Below are positions 51,382-60,650 of a DNA stretch of 64,000 bases, piece by piece (position 1 is the stretch's first letter; every line of letters begins with the position of its first letter). The position numbers and the translations under genes were made by a program. Under the pieces are notes generated by a model that was not told where the DNA came from, ran no database searches, and saw only the letters and a program-made list of their open reading frames with translations. Source of the stretch: Ga0077527 sp021300125 (GTDB taxonomy: Bacteria; Pseudomonadota; Gammaproteobacteria; Burkholderiales; SG8-41); the NCBI GenBank assembly GCA_046339595.1, contig JBKDUF010000046.1, positions 7,901 through 71,900 of the forward strand, written 5' to 3'.

Positions 51382-52541
51382 CAGGCCGCCTTCCGCGCGC
51401 GGGGTTCGCTCAGCAGCAGCGCGGTCAACGCGAGCAATACCGCACCGAGGATCAGCACCGCATCAAAGCCGTAGCCGGCATCAAAGAGGCCGCCGGCGGC
51501 GAGCGGACCAATGATCTGGCCGAGCGCGAACGCTGCAGTCATCGCCGCCACCAGCCGAGTCGCGTCGCCGCGGGCAGTTTCGCGCGCAACCTGCAGGCTT
51601 GCCAGCGTGGTCACCACAAAAGTGCCGCCGACCAGCAGCGCGGACAGGATGATCGCGGCGAGGCCGCCAAACAGCGCCGGCAGCGCAACACCCGCCGCCA
51701 TCATCAAATGGCTGAGCATCCACACCCGGCGATGGCCGAGACGCTGCGCAAGTGCCGCAGCCACCAGGGTCGAGACCAGCGCAGCCGCGCCGAATACCGG
51801 CCACGACCAGCCGAACAGCGCGGCATCCGGAACCACGGCCTTCGCCATCACCGGCAGGAAGGTCGCGGGAATGATGTAGCCGAAACCCGAGATGCCGTAG
51901 CACAACACCAGCAGCGCGGCGCCGCCGCCGACATGACTGCGGGTATCGGGCGCAGCCACAGCAGCGGGCAATCGTACGCGCCCCAGCACCGGCAGCACAA
52001 ACAGCGCCAACAGCAGCGCGAACAGGCCGGCAATGCACCAGGCCCAGGCCGAACCGCTGCCCGACTGCATCAGCACCAGACACAGCAGCCCGGTGGCGGC
52101 GATGCCGCCGCCAACGCCGGCATAGACCAGGCCGGTGAGGCGGGTGCGCCCGGCCGCGGCGAGCGCAGTGATGCAGCGCGTGGATACCGCAATGAACATC
52201 AGGGCACTGGCCACGCCGGCGGCAAAACGCAGCAGCATCCATGCCCATGGCTGGTCGGTGAGTCCCATGGCGAAGGTGCTCAGCGCCACCGCCAGCATCG
52301 AGACCGCCAGCGCAGCACGGCCGCGCAGCGGCCACAACGTGACCGCCAGCGCGCCGAGCAGGTAGCCGATGTAGTTGGCCGAGGCCAGCCAGCCGCCAAG
52401 GCCGACGCTGACCGCGTAATCGTCCTGCATCATCGGCAGGATCGGAGTGAAAGCGAAGCGGCCGATGCCCATCGCCACCGCAAGCGCGGCGAGACCGGCG
52501 ATTGCGATGCGAAGCGGGGAGAGTTGCGGCGAATGCGGCAT
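51381..52541 (-). CDS. YbfB/YjiJ-family MFS transporter
   Basis: 386 residues and about 12 helices. The N-terminal GIGRFAFTPILPMMQDDY is the signature of the YbfB/YjiJ group of MFS proteins; GYLLGALAVTLWPLRGRAAL follows. The ATG at 52541 lacks a strong Shine-Dalgarno. Substrate unknown. It is translationally coupled to the EamA gene, a frequent pairing of two exporters. Confidence 0.87.
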   Translation of the reverse strand: MPHSPQLSPLRIAIAGLAALAVAMGIGRFAFTPILPMMQDDYAVSVGLGGWLASANYIGYLLGALAVTLWPLRGRAALAVSMLAVALSTFAMGLTDQPWAWMLLRFAAGVASALMFIAVSTRCITALAAAGRTRLTGLVYAGVGGGIAATGLLCLVLMQSGSGSAWAWCIAGLFALLLALFVLPVLGRVRLPAAVAAPDTRSHVGGGAALLVLCYGISGFGYIIPATFLPVMAKAVVPDAALFGWSWPVFGAAALVSTLVAAALAQRLGHRRVWMLSHLMMAAGVALPALFGGLAAIILSALLVGGTFVVTTLASLQVARETARGDATRLVAAMTAAFALGQIIGPLAAGGLFDAGYGFDAVLILGAVLLALTALLLSEPRARKAA

Positions 52542-52651
52542 GGGCCGCCCACTATAACCGATCACCAGCCAAATCGAGAAATTTTTCCAATATAAACAAT
52601 GGTTTATAATATGACCATTATCCCGCACAAGCCATCCGAAACACCCCACCC

Positions 52652-52873
52652 ATGTCCTCCCCGCCCGACATTCCGCCCGGCCGCTACCGCCACTACAAGG
52701 GCCGGGAATACGAAGTGATCGGCATGGCCAGCCATTCCGAGACGCTGGAACCGATGGTGGTCTATCGCAAGCTCTATGATGACGGCGGCCTGTGGGTGCG
52801 CCCCGCCCCGATGTTCACTGAAACCGTGATCATCGACGGCAGGCCGCAACCGCGTTTCAGCCGGCTGGCCTGA
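52652..52873 (+). CDS. DUF1653 small protein
   Basis: 73 residues. PGRYRHYKGREYEVIGMASHSETLEPMVVY is the DUF1653 pattern, and RPAPMFTETV ends the domain. It is a compact beta-rich protein of unknown function. It lies 4 bp before ylqF and is probably cotranscribed with it. The divergent spacer to the MFS gene is AT-rich (around 52575-52615). Confidence 0.88.
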   Translation: MSSPPDIPPGRYRHYKGREYEVIGMASHSETLEPMVVYRKLYDDGGLWVRPAPMFTETVIIDGRPQPRFSRLA

Positions 52874-52877
52874 AGCC

Positions 52878-53726
52878 ATGACCATCAACTGGTTTCCCGG
52901 CCACATGGCCGTCGCCCTCGAGAAGATCGAAAAGGCGATGGCAGACCACGATCTGGTGATCGAGGTGCTTGATGCGCGCTGCCCGCAGGCCAGCGCCAAT
53001 CCACTGGTCGCCTCGCTGCGCATGGCGCGCCAGCGTCCGGTGCTGAAACTGCTGAACAAGGCCGACGCGGCCGATGCCGCGGTCACCGCGCGGTGGATCA
53101 CCCACTTCGAGGCGCAGTCCGGCGTGCGTGCGCTGGCGATCTCCTCCAAAAAGCCCGGTGATGCGGCGCGGGTCATCGCCGGCGCCAAGCGCATGGCGCC
53201 CCACCGCAACGATCCGACCAAACCGCTGCGCATGCTGGTCATGGGCGTGCCCAATGTCGGCAAATCCACGCTGATCAATGCCCTGCTCAAACAGCGCGCG
53301 GCAAAAGTCGGCGACGAACCGGCGATCACCAAGGCGCTGGCCCACTACAAGCTCTCGCCGGAGCTGGGGCTCACAGACACACCAGGACTTCTGTGGCCCA
53401 AGATCGAGGATCCGCGGCACGGTCTCATCCTGGCGGCGAGCCACAGCGTCGGCATCAATGCCTACATTGAATCGGAGGTCGCCGAATTTCTGGCCGGTCT
53501 GCTGCTCGCGCAATACCCGAAGCTGCTCGCCGCCCGTTATGGCACCCCTGCCGATGGCAGCGGCCTGGATGGCGTGGCGATGATCGAAGCGGTGGCCGTG
53601 AAACGCGGGTTTCGAGTGCGCGGCGGCGGCCTGGACACCGAAAAAGCCGCGGTGGTGCTGCTCAACGACTTCCGCAGCGGCGCGCTGGGCCGCATCAGCC
53701 TCGAGGCGCCGCCGGCGCAAAGCTGA
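52878..53726 (+). CDS. ylqF: Ribosome biogenesis GTPase YlqF/RbgA
   Basis: 282 residues. It is a circularly permuted GTPase: G4 NKAD at 60-63 precedes G1 GVPNVGKST at 123-131, with DTPG (G3) near 170. The start NWFPGHMAVALEKI is typical for YlqF. It helps late maturation of the large ribosomal subunit. It converges with the MATE gene, with 7 bp between stops. Confidence 0.93.
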   Translation: MTINWFPGHMAVALEKIEKAMADHDLVIEVLDARCPQASANPLVASLRMARQRPVLKLLNKADAADAAVTARWITHFEAQSGVRALAISSKKPGDAARVIAGAKRMAPHRNDPTKPLRMLVMGVPNVGKSTLINALLKQRAAKVGDEPAITKALAHYKLSPELGLTDTPGLLWPKIEDPRHGLILAASHSVGINAYIESEVAEFLAGLLLAQYPKLLAARYGTPADGSGLDGVAMIEAVAVKRGFRVRGGGLDTEKAAVVLLNDFRSGALGRISLEAPPAQS

Positions 53727-53733
53727 AGCCCGG

Positions 53734-55056
53734 CTATACGGCGGCAACCACCCGCGGCAACCACCACCACTGCAGCAGCCCGCGTAGGCCCAGAAACACC
53801 GTCACCGCGGCCCACAGGCCGGCGTTGCCGAAAAACGGTGCAGCCCCGAACAGCACGGCCAGGAACGCGGCAAAAGCCAGCAGCACGATGTTGCGCATCG
53901 GCCGCGTGCGCGTCGCAGCGAGGTACACGCCGTCATAGCAGTAGGCCCACACCGAGATCAGCGGCATCAGCGCCGGCCACAGCAGCCATGCTTCGGCCTG
54001 CATGCGCACCTCGGGCTGGCTGGTCAGCAGCGCGATGATCGCGCTGCCTGCGGCAAGATAAATCGCGCAGTTGGCTGCGCCTACCGCGAAAGACCAGCCC
54101 AATACCGCGCGCAGGCCGCGACGGAATCCCTCACGGTCGCGCCGCCCCGCCGACTCGCCGAGGATGGCCTCCGCGGCATGGGCCAGCCCGTCGAGCCCGA
54201 AGGAGGTGAACATCAGGAAGGTGTGCAGCACCTGGTTCGCCGCCAGCGGCAAATCGCCAAGGCCGGCGCTCTGCGCCATGAATAGCGCCATCACTGAAAC
54301 CACGCAGAAGGTGCGCAGCACCAGGTCGCCGTTGATCGCCAGCATGCGCTGCAGCCGTTCTCGGTCGAGCAGGGCGGCGCGGCGGTTTGCCGCCGGCAGC
54401 CGACCCAGTGCATGCAGCACGCACCACAGCCCCGCCGCGAATCCGGCGTACTCGGCAATCAGCGAGGCCCAGGCAACACCGGGCACACCCCAGCCGAAGC
54501 CGTGCACGAAGAGCACGCTGAGCACGATGTTGGCGCCGTTGGTGAGCACCAGCAGCGCCAGCGGTGTGCGCGCGTCGCGCAATCCGTAGAGCCAGCCGAC
54601 GATGGCATAGCTGCCGAGCACCGCGGGCAGCGCCCAGGCGCGGATCAGGAAATACTCTCGGGCATGCTGCTCGACCGGCGCACTGGCCTCGATCAGCCAC
54701 AGCGCCGCATCGAGCAGCGGCCGGTGCAGCAGCAGCAGCATCGCGCTGGCGGCCAGCGCCAGTAACAGCGCACGGCCGATCATTGCACGCACCTCCGCGG
54801 CGTCACCGGCGCCACGCGCCTGCGCGGTGGGGCCGGTGGTACCCATGCGCAGGCAGTTGAACAGGTGGTAGATGAAATTGAACAGCATCGCGCCGATGGC
54901 CACAGCACCGATATAGTGCGGCGCATCGAGATGGCCGACCACTGCGGTATTGACCGCGCCCAGCAGCGGCACCGAGACATTGGCGAGGATGATGGGCGCG
55001 GCCATCATCCAGATCTGGCGGTGCAGGCCGGTGTTGGTGGAGCTGGAGTGACTCAT
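53734..55056 (-). CDS. MATE-family efflux transporter (DinF/NorM type)
   Basis: 440 residues with 12 hydrophobic segments in two MatE halves. It begins IWMMAAPIILANVSVPLLGAVNTAVVGHL, typical of MATE proteins, and the second half starts near residue 230. It exports cationic drugs or metabolites using a Na+ or H+ gradient. It is separated from the ion channel gene upstream by 53 bp, which hold a GCCGCA/TGCGGC stem without T-tract. Confidence 0.92.
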   Translation of the reverse strand: MSHSSSTNTGLHRQIWMMAAPIILANVSVPLLGAVNTAVVGHLDAPHYIGAVAIGAMLFNFIYHLFNCLRMGTTGPTAQARGAGDAAEVRAMIGRALLLALAASAMLLLLHRPLLDAALWLIEASAPVEQHAREYFLIRAWALPAVLGSYAIVGWLYGLRDARTPLALLVLTNGANIVLSVLFVHGFGWGVPGVAWASLIAEYAGFAAGLWCVLHALGRLPAANRRAALLDRERLQRMLAINGDLVLRTFCVVSVMALFMAQSAGLGDLPLAANQVLHTFLMFTSFGLDGLAHAAEAILGESAGRRDREGFRRGLRAVLGWSFAVGAANCAIYLAAGSAIIALLTSQPEVRMQAEAWLLWPALMPLISVWAYCYDGVYLAATRTRPMRNIVLLAFAAFLAVLFGAAPFFGNAGLWAAVTVFLGLRGLLQWWWLPRVVAAV

Positions 55057-55109
55057 GAGCCGCCAATTCTAGCTGCAGCGGATCCGCCGCAGGGTTTTGT
55101 TGCGGCGTC

Positions 55110-55571
55110 TCAACGGCCGTGCCAGAAGCGTTCCATCTCGAGATAGGTGAACGAAGCCGACCAGCCAATCATCAGGAAACCCGTCAGTGCCTCCATGCCC
55201 GACGCAAATCGGATAGGTCCCACCGGAACCACATCACCGAAACCGACCGTGGTGTAGGTTACCGCGGACAGATAGACCGAATCGAGCAGCCCGAAGACGC
55301 CTGGTGCCGCACCGCTGCCAGACACAACGTGGCCGCAGGCGGGCCATTGCAGAAGCGCCCAGATCAGCAGGCCAAAAATCCAGATCTCGGCAATGTGCAG
55401 CGCAAGCATCGAGGACATGCCATAGAGCACCTTCACCCGCTGCTGGCCGCCAATATGCTGCAGGCGACGCGAAGTCAGCAGCAGGCCCTCATAGTGCACC
55501 ACCACGCACAGCGCGACAGCGGTGACGGTCGCGGCGACAACGGCCAGATTCACCAGCCAGTTCTCATACAT
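55110..55571 (-). CDS. Two-helix potassium channel-like protein
   Basis: 153 residues. The selectivity filter TTVGFGD is at 107-113, preceded by a pore helix (LDSVYLSAVTY) and flanked by hydrophobic segments near 5-25, 55-75 and 125-145. There is no RCK domain, so it is a minimal Ion_trans_2 channel. The TVGFGD sequence predicts K+ selectivity. The upstream 162 bp (55572-55733) contains nothing recognisable and separates it from the quinone oxidoreductase gene. Confidence 0.88.
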   Translation of the reverse strand: MYENWLVNLAVVAATVTAVALCVVVHYEGLLLTSRRLQHIGGQQRVKVLYGMSSMLALHIAEIWIFGLLIWALLQWPACGHVVSGSGAAPGVFGLLDSVYLSAVTYTTVGFGDVVPVGPIRFASGMEALTGFLMIGWSASFTYLEMERFWHGR

Positions 55572-55733
55572 GTCGTGTTGCCCTGCGAAAAACGCGGATC
55601 ACGGCGGCTGTTTCAGAAACCAGCCTGAGCATGCAACAGGGTCGCCCCGGGGTCAATATCTTGATTCCCCGCCGCCGTGTCGCGTTTTTGCAGGCATCAT
55701 GAATAAATGGGCTAAGCCAAGGGACTTTCAGCA

Positions 55734-56774
55734 TCAATCACGGATCGGGCCATGAGTTTCATCTGACTCATGATGCAACTGTGTGTTTTCCAGAGCCACA
55801 TCCAGCACCGGCTTGCCGACCATGCGCCGCTCTTCATAGGCAGCATGCGCTCGCGCGACATTATCCAGGGTGTAACGGCCGGCCAAGGCAATCTTGAGTG
55901 AACCGTCCTGCAGGGCTGTGAACAGGTCGTCGGCACGGCGGCGGATTTCGGCGGCATCGCGCAGATGGTCTGCGAGCCGCGGTCGCGTCAGCAGCAGCGA
56001 ACCTGCCTCCCCCAGCTCCAGCGGATCAAGGTCGGTGACCGAACCGGAGACATTGCCGTAGTTGACCACCAGTCCCCGCTGGCGCGTGGCCCGGAAACTC
56101 TCGCGCAGCGTGGCCTTGCCCAGCGAGTCGAACACCACATCCACGCCCTGCCCCGAGGTGGCCTCGAGCACCGCCCCGGCAAACCCCTGATACGGGAACA
56201 CCGCGTCGGCGCCGCGTTCGCGCGCGACCGCAGCCTTGTCCGCGGAACTGGTGGTGGCGAGCACGCGTGCACCGGAACGCCTGGCCAGCTGGATCAGGAT
56301 CTGGCCGATACCCCCGGATGCGGCATGCACGAGGCAGGTCCGACCCGGCGCGAGCGCTCCGATATCGTGGGCCAGGTAATGCGCGGTAAAACCCTGGAAT
56401 ACCGTCGCCGCCGCGAGATCGAGGGCCACAGCCTCCGGCACCGGCACCGCCTGCCAGGCCGGCACCACCGCGTATTCAGCGTAGCTGCCCCAGACAATGC
56501 ACCAGGCGACGCGGTCGCCGACGCGGTGCGAACTTACCCCTTGGCCAAGCTCAACTACCTCGCCAGCACCCTCCATGCCCAGCGTGCAGGGCAGCCGCAC
56601 CGGATAGCTGCGCGAGTTGCGATACTTGCCCTGGCGGGTATGGATATCCATGAAGTTGATGCCGGCATGGCGTACGCGCACCAGCAGCTCGCCAGCAGCC
56701 GGATGCGGCACCGGCAGATCGGCATGCTGCATCACCTCGGGGCCACCGTAAGACTCGATCCGGATCGCGCGCAT
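55734..56774 (-). CDS. Quinone oxidoreductase-like medium-chain dehydrogenase
   Basis: 346 residues from the ATG at 56774. MRAIRIESYGGPEV, the HAGINFMDIHTRQG segment, and the NADPH-binding CLVHAASGGIGQILIQLA are standard for zinc-free quinone oxidoreductases. It reduces quinones or enones with NADPH in the cytoplasm. An internal ATTSSADKAAVARERGAD loop matches the cofactor 2'-phosphate recognition region. Confidence 0.9.
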   Translation of the reverse strand: MRAIRIESYGGPEVMQHADLPVPHPAAGELLVRVRHAGINFMDIHTRQGKYRNSRSYPVRLPCTLGMEGAGEVVELGQGVSSHRVGDRVAWCIVWGSYAEYAVVPAWQAVPVPEAVALDLAAATVFQGFTAHYLAHDIGALAPGRTCLVHAASGGIGQILIQLARRSGARVLATTSSADKAAVARERGADAVFPYQGFAGAVLEATSGQGVDVVFDSLGKATLRESFRATRQRGLVVNYGNVSGSVTDLDPLELGEAGSLLLTRPRLADHLRDAAEIRRRADDLFTALQDGSLKIALAGRYTLDNVARAHAAYEERRMVGKPVLDVALENTQLHHESDETHGPIRD

Positions 56775-56941
56775 GGTCTGTCCCAGAAAAAAAGAACGGC
56801 GATTATCCCGCATCGGCAGCCATCTTTCGCTGCGCTGTAAGGCCGGCTACAGTGCGGCGACCAAGCACTGAACGCAGCAGCCAGGCCTCGGGAATGCCGT
56901 CCGCAGCCTGCGGTCACCAACAATCGCCGGAGGGAAAGACC

Positions 56942-57496
56942 ATGAACAGACGCAGCTTCACCCGTGCAGGCATGCTGGCCGTGCTGGGCATCGGCTGGCA
57001 GGGCCTGGCCCGGGCCGCCGCGGCATCTATGAAGGAGATCGCCGCCATGCAGAACAACTGGCGCAACCTGCTCGCGCCCGGCATCAAGCCGCCAGCGCCA
57101 GGCGAACCGCTGAAACTCGCCGAAGCGGAGTGGCGCAAGCGGCTGACGCCGGCACAGTTCAATATCCTGCGCGAGGAAGGCACCGAGCGCGCAGGCACCA
57201 GTCCGCTCAATGCCGAAAAACGCCCCGGCATTTTCGTCTGCGCCGGCTGCGACCTGCCGCTGTTCAGTTCGGAAATGAAATACGAATCGGGCACCGGCTG
57301 GCCCAGCTTCTTCACCACCATTCCCGGCGTGTTCGGCACCAAGATCGATTACAAGCTGGTATGGCCGCGCACCGAGTACCACTGCATCCGCTGCGGCGGA
57401 CACCACGGCCATGTCTTCGAGGACGGCCCGCAGCCGACGCGGCAGCGCTGGTGCAACAACGGGCTGGCGCTGAAGTTCATCCCCAGGCAGGGATAG
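56942..57496 (+). CDS. msrB: Exported peptide-methionine (R)-S-oxide reductase MsrB
   Basis: 184 residues. An N-terminal twin-arginine-like signal (NRRSFTRAGMLAVLG) is followed by an MsrB domain with zinc cysteines C100, C103, C148 and C151 and the catalytic C171 in RWCNNG. SGTGWPSF and HCIRCGGHHGHVF are diagnostic. The catalytic residue is Cys, not Sec. The signal suggests repair of oxidised methionine in the periplasm. The start follows GGAGGG. Confidence 0.92.
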   Translation: MNRRSFTRAGMLAVLGIGWQGLARAAAASMKEIAAMQNNWRNLLAPGIKPPAPGEPLKLAEAEWRKRLTPAQFNILREEGTERAGTSPLNAEKRPGIFVCAGCDLPLFSSEMKYESGTGWPSFFTTIPGVFGTKIDYKLVWPRTEYHCIRCGGHHGHVFEDGPQPTRQRWCNNGLALKFIPRQG

Positions 57497-57536
57497 ACTG
57501 GAAACCCATCCACGCGCCCCGCAAGGGAGCAGGCGT

Positions 57537-57932
57537 TCAGTGCCCGGTGTAGGGGGAAGGGGCGCGGGTTTTCTCCCGGCGCTGCTGGCAGGGCATGCAG
57601 CGCTTGGCGCTGGGGTAGGCCTTCAGGCGCTCAAAGCTCACCAGCTCGCCGCAATCGGTGCACAGGCCGTAACGGCCGTCGGCGATGCGCTGCTCGGCGG
57701 CGGCAATGTCGCGCACCTCGCCCAGGTCGCGCAGCACTTCGGCCTCGGAGATGTCGCGAAACAGCCGCGCCGCAGCCTCGTCCCCCATGCTGCCAACCTC
57801 GCTCACCTGTTGGGCATGATGCGCATTGCCGGAGCGCGCCAGAACCTCGCGGATTTCGTCGAGCAGGCGGCTTTTGCGTTGGGCCATCCAGTCCTTCAGG
57901 GTGGCCAGTTGCTGTTCAGTCAGTGTGTTCAT
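57537..57932 (-). CDS. DksA/TraR-family zinc-finger protein
   Basis: 131 residues with an N-terminal coiled-coil helix (QQLATLKDWMAQRKSRLLDEI) and a C-terminal zinc finger (C91, C94, C112, C115). It is shorter than DksA proper and resembles small DksA-like proteins that bind the secondary channel of RNA polymerase. It converges with msrB (41-bp gap). Confidence 0.88.
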   Translation of the reverse strand: MNTLTEQQLATLKDWMAQRKSRLLDEIREVLARSGNAHHAQQVSEVGSMGDEAAARLFRDISEAEVLRDLGEVRDIAAAEQRIADGRYGLCTDCGELVSFERLKAYPSAKRCMPCQQRREKTRAPSPYTGH

Positions 57933-58095
57933 GGCGCGAATGATGACCCCGCCAGCGACAGGACATCTTGATCCTGGTCAAACTCCGCGGCGGTCCGGAC
58001 AAGACCCTCAAGTTCATGCGGCTTTTGCTCCGGCCTGTTGCGGCATATTGCGCTAACGCGTCCTTGGACTACACTGAGCGCTGGAGCCTGCCGAC

Positions 58096-58578
58096 ATGCC
58101 TTCCGTCCACAGCCTGCGCCTGGCGCGCCGCAGCGACATCCGCGAGATCGCGGTGATGTCGCGCTGCCTGATTGAGGTGGGCCTGCGCGGCTGGAGCTGG
58201 CATCCGATGCGGGTGGCCCGCGCACTGCACGGACGTGACAGCTGCGTGGTGGTGGCCGATGTCGGCGCACAGCTCGCCGGCTTCGCCATCGCCGAATTCG
58301 GCGACAGCACCGCGCACCTCTCGCTGCTCGCGGTGCAGCCGGCCCACCAGCGCCGCGGCATCGGCATCGCATTGGTGGAGTGGCTGGAAGCCTCGGCGCT
58401 GACCGCAGGCATCGGCCGCATCGACGTCGAGATGCGCGCCAACAACTTCGCCGCGCGCTGCTTCTACGAAGCGCTCGGCTTCAGCCACAGCGGCGAGGTC
58501 CGCGGCTACTACCAGAACATCGAGACTGCGGTGCGCATGCAGCGGCGCATCGGCCGCCTCGCGGCACTGGAAAAATAA
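58096..58578 (+). CDS. GNAT-family N-acetyltransferase (RimI-like)
   Basis: 160 residues. The acetyl-CoA binding motif QRRGIGIALVEWLE (Q/RxxGxG/A) lies at about 110-120, followed by the VEMRANNFAARCFYEALGF helix-strand typical for RimI-type acetyltransferases. Target unknown; a protein N-terminus or small amine is possible. The start follows a weak Shine-Dalgarno. Confidence 0.85.
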   Translation: MPSVHSLRLARRSDIREIAVMSRCLIEVGLRGWSWHPMRVARALHGRDSCVVVADVGAQLAGFAIAEFGDSTAHLSLLAVQPAHQRRGIGIALVEWLEASALTAGIGRIDVEMRANNFAARCFYEALGFSHSGEVRGYYQNIETAVRMQRRIGRLAALEK

Positions 58579-58601
58579 TCAATGAAAACAAATAGTTGAA
58601 T

Positions 58602-59468
58602 CTATCTGCGGCGCGTGGCCGGCTTTTTTGCGTCGCGCCGCGATGCAGTCTTGCGACCCGCGGGCACAGTGGGATAGACATCGCCGTAGTGCTCGCGGAT
58701 TTCATCGATCTGGTCAACGCCTGGCGGGGCGTAGTAAAGCCGCTTGCTCAGGAACTTGCCGCCCATGATGCGGTTCATCTTCACCGCAGCCTCGCCCATT
58801 TTCACCAGCGACACGATGCCGTTGAGGATGGGGGTGTTCTTTGCCGCCGAGTGCACGCCAAACTCCGCCAGCAGCGCCATCACCACGCCACCGGCGGCGA
58901 TGATCACTTCTGCCCCCTGGTCGACGTTGGCGTTCGCCGCCTTCATGAACTGGTCGAAAATGCGCTTGCGCGAGGCAGCCTTGGTGAAGCCTTCATCGAG
59001 GTCGTTGATGCGGTCGATGGTCATGCGGTTCACCGCCGCCAGCCGCCGCTCCAGCTTGTAGCGGTGCACGTTGTCGATGATGCGCGGGGTGAACTTCTCG
59101 TTGATGGTAACCAGCGAGAAATTGCGCCCCATCATGCAGGCAGTGTGCAGCGCCGTCTCGCACAGGCCCAGCACCGGCATGGTGGTGATCTCGCGGCAGG
59201 CATGGATGCCAGGGTCGCCGATATTGCCGATCAGGAAGGCATCGAAACCGCGGCGGGTGGCGGTCTGCACGTTTTCCATCACCTCGCCTGACTCGAGGTA
59301 ATCGAGGTAATGGAACTGGTCGGCAAGCCCGCCGCGCTTGGTGATGCCGTGCACCTCGATCGTGGTCTGCGGATCCTTGACGCGGTCGAGTATGCGCCGC
59401 AGCGCGACGTTGTAATGCCCCCAGGATGTCTGGCGCGACATGCTCTGGTACCAGATTTTCATTTTCAT
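58602..59468 (-). CDS. Asp/Glu/hydantoin racemase superfamily protein lacking both catalytic cysteines
   Basis: 288 residues from the ATG at 59468 (GGAG upstream). The fold is recognisable from FLIGNIGDPGIHACREIT and the late EVIIAAGGVVMALL. The two catalytic cysteines of this superfamily are replaced: Asn82 in GNIGDPG, where GC.DP is usual, and Ala/Gly at AAGG (191-194). It is therefore unlikely to be a two-Cys racemase. The C-terminal tail is basic (RKTASRRDAKKPATRRR). It may be related to maleate isomerase/decarboxylase-like members or a binding protein. Confidence 0.78.
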   Translation of the reverse strand: MKMKIWYQSMSRQTSWGHYNVALRRILDRVKDPQTTIEVHGITKRGGLADQFHYLDYLESGEVMENVQTATRRGFDAFLIGNIGDPGIHACREITTMPVLGLCETALHTACMMGRNFSLVTINEKFTPRIIDNVHRYKLERRLAAVNRMTIDRINDLDEGFTKAASRKRIFDQFMKAANANVDQGAEVIIAAGGVVMALLAEFGVHSAAKNTPILNGIVSLVKMGEAAVKMNRIMGGKFLSKRLYYAPPGVDQIDEIREHYGDVYPTVPAGRKTASRRDAKKPATRRR

Positions 59469-59576
59469 GCGCGAATCTCCGTGATGCTTTTTCGGTGTGC
59501 AGCAATGCGAGCGCCTGATGTTAGCAGGCCGCCGCGCCCCGAACGATGGAGGTTCCGCATCATGTCGCGCGATTCA

Positions 59577-60650
59577 TCACGCATGATGGCGGGCAAGCGC
59601 CCAGGCCACGTGTTCGCGCACCAGTGGCGATGCGTCACCGGCGCGCGCGCGCAGCGCACCGATCACCTCCGGTGTGGACGGTGCATTGCCCAGGCCCACT
59701 GCGAGGTTGCGCAACCAGCGCTCGTAGCCGATGCGGTAGATCGCGCTGCCGGCCATGTGCGATTCGAAAGTCGCGCGATCCCAGGCAAACAGTTCGACCA
59801 GCGACACGTTGTCGAGGCCTTGGCGCACGGCGAAATCGGGCTCGGCGCTGGGGCGGGCAAAACGGTTCCACGGGCAGACCAGCTGGCAGTCGTCGCAGCC
59901 ATAGACGCGGTTGCCGACCAGCGGCCGCAGTTCTTCGGGAATCGCGCCCTTGAGTTCGATGGTAAGGTAGGAAATGCAGCGCCGCGCGTCGAGCCGGTAG
60001 GGCGCAACGATGGCCCGCGTCGGGCAGATGTCGATGCAGCGCATGCAGCTTCCGCAATGCTCTTGCTGCGGCTCATCCGGCGGCAGCGGCAGGTCGGTAT
60101 AGATCTCGCCCAGGAAAAACAGGGAGCCCGCCTCGCGGTTGAGCAGCAGCGTGTGCTTGCCCCTCCAGCCCAGCCCGGCCTTTTCCGCAAGTGCCACCTC
60201 CATTACCGGCGCGCTGTCGGTGAACACACGATAACGTTGGCCGCCCACCGCTGCGCTAATGCGGTCAGCGAGTTTCTGCAGCCGTGCGCGCAACAGCTTG
60301 TGGTAATCGCGGCCGGTGGCATAGCGCGAGATGAAGGCCAGGCTGCCGTCGCGGATCACCGACCAGCTGTCGCGCGCCGCCGCCGGCGTGTAGTCAATGC
60401 GCGCGCTGATCACCCGCAGCGTGCCCGGCACCAGCTCTGCGGGCCGGCTGCGTTTGCTGCCATGGCGTACCATATAATCCATGTCGCCCTGCCAGCCGCG
60501 CGCAAGCCATTCGGCCAGCCCGGGCTCGGCGGCCGACAGGTCGCAGTCGGCCACACCGATCTGCTGAAACCCCAATGCCGCGCCCCAGCGCCGGATGTCA
60601 TCGCGCAGTGCAGCCCCGTCAACCGTCCCGAATGCGTCAGCCTCTTGCAT
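59577..60650 (-). CDS. queG: Epoxyqueuosine reductase QueG
   Basis: 357 residues from the ATG at 60650; an in-frame ATG at 60662 is also possible. The N-terminal cobalamin-binding part (FISRYATGRDYHKLL) is followed by two 4Fe-4S motifs (CGSCMRCIDICPT and GCDDCQLVCPWN) and a C-terminal HEAT-like end (LVREHVAWALARH). It catalyses the last step of queuosine synthesis in tRNA. It overlaps the divergent tsaE start by a few bases. Confidence 0.93.
   Translation of the reverse strand: MQEADAFGTVDGAALRDDIRRWGAALGFQQIGVADCDLSAAEPGLAEWLARGWQGDMDYMVRHGSKRSRPAELVPGTLRVISARIDYTPAAARDSWSVIRDGSLAFISRYATGRDYHKLLRARLQKLADRISAAVGGQRYRVFTDSAPVMEVALAEKAGLGWRGKHTLLLNREAGSLFFLGEIYTDLPLPPDEPQQEHCGSCMRCIDICPTRAIVAPYRLDARRCISYLTIELKGAIPEELRPLVGNRVYGCDDCQLVCPWNRFARPSAEPDFAVRQGLDNVSLVELFAWDRATFESHMAGSAIYRIGYERWLRNLAVGLGNAPSTPEVIGALRARAGDASPLVREHVAWALARHHA

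Noticed and set aside
55057..55109. A terminator between the potassium channel and MATE genes
   Set aside because: A 6-bp stem (GCCGCA/TGCGGC) exists, but there is no T-tract on either strand, so it was not listed.
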